Origin: Clostridia bacterium | GTDB lineage: Bacteria > Bacillota_A > Clostridia > Christensenellales > Aristaeellaceae | Direction: 5' to 3' | NCBI GenBank assembly: GCA_017938785.1 | Contig: JAGBAU010000232.1 | Location: 1 to 13,440 of the forward strand | Length of the DNA: 13,440 nucleotides | Shown here: positions 13,421 to 13,440 of the stretch, piece by piece | Numbering within the stretch: position 1 is the first letter of the stretch | Layout of the letters: every line of letters begins with the position of its first letter | Position numbers and translations under genes: made by a program | The notes under the pieces: model-generated | What the model was told of the DNA's origin: nothing | Seen by the model: only the letters and a program-made list of their open reading frames with translations | Database searches by the model: none

Positions 13421-13440
13421 ATGTTTGAAATCTCGCGAAG
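13421..13440 (+). CDS. Start of an unidentified plus-strand gene (partial)
   Basis: ATG at 13421 follows GGAGG (13410-13414) with six bases between and lies 25 bases after a consensus -10 box. Only six codons are visible (MFEISR), too few to name a product. The strong promoter and ribosome binding site make a real, well-expressed gene likely. Confidence 0.7.

Overview
The window looks like the chromosome of a Gram-positive-type Firmicute, most likely an anaerobic gut-type member of the class Clostridia with moderately high GC. The evidence is the sepF / yggT / ylmH / divIVA division cluster, strong AGGAGG-type ribosome binding sites, SH3-decorated secreted peptidoglycan enzymes, L,D-transpeptidases with Pro/Thr linkers, and a DUF5665 gene. 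The genus cannot be read from the sequence. No rRNA, tRNA, CRISPR array, insertion sequence or phage gene was seen. Almost everything lies on the minus strand; the exceptions are an Lrp-type regulator and the first codons of a gene at the right edge.

Region 1 (1-2111): the start of a sugar ABC importer operon, read leftwards. It has a strong promoter, a double-ATPase subunit of the RbsA/MglA type, and an RbsC/MglC-type permease that runs off the left edge. No sugar-binding protein gene precedes the ATPase. Region 2 (2194-3965): a secreted SH3-SH3-NlpC/P60 endopeptidase (minus), divergent from an Lrp/AsnC regulator (plus), each with its own promoter. Long perfect inverted-repeat terminators close both sides. 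Region 3 (3966-7148): a probable three-gene minus-strand operon holding two paralogous YkuD L,D-transpeptidases and then an HTH/S24-like regulator whose start lies one base after the upstream stop. The Pro/Thr linker sits at a different place in each paralogue.

Region 4 (7132-8946): a tightly overlapping set, DUF5665 membrane protein, lspA (lipoprotein signal peptidase), rluD-type pseudouridine synthase, ended by a GC-rich hairpin. Region 5 (8956-13356): an HlyD-like adaptor, then yggS, sepF, yggT, ylmH and divIVA in one direction behind a divergent promoter. This is the conserved block that follows the division and cell-wall (dcw) genes in Firmicutes. ileS, which follows divIVA in Bacillus subtilis, is missing; two hairpins and the DUF5665 gene stand there instead.

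Most of the window concerns building and dividing the cell envelope: cross-linking (L,D-transpeptidases), peptidoglycan cleavage (NlpC/P60), division (SepF, DivIVA, YggT) and lipoprotein maturation (LspA). I see no clear new defence or biosynthetic system. The most unusual points are the L,D-transpeptidase pair coupled to a probably non-cleaving S24-like regulator, the replacement of ileS by DUF5665, and a DivIVA without the usual Phe-Arg membrane tip.
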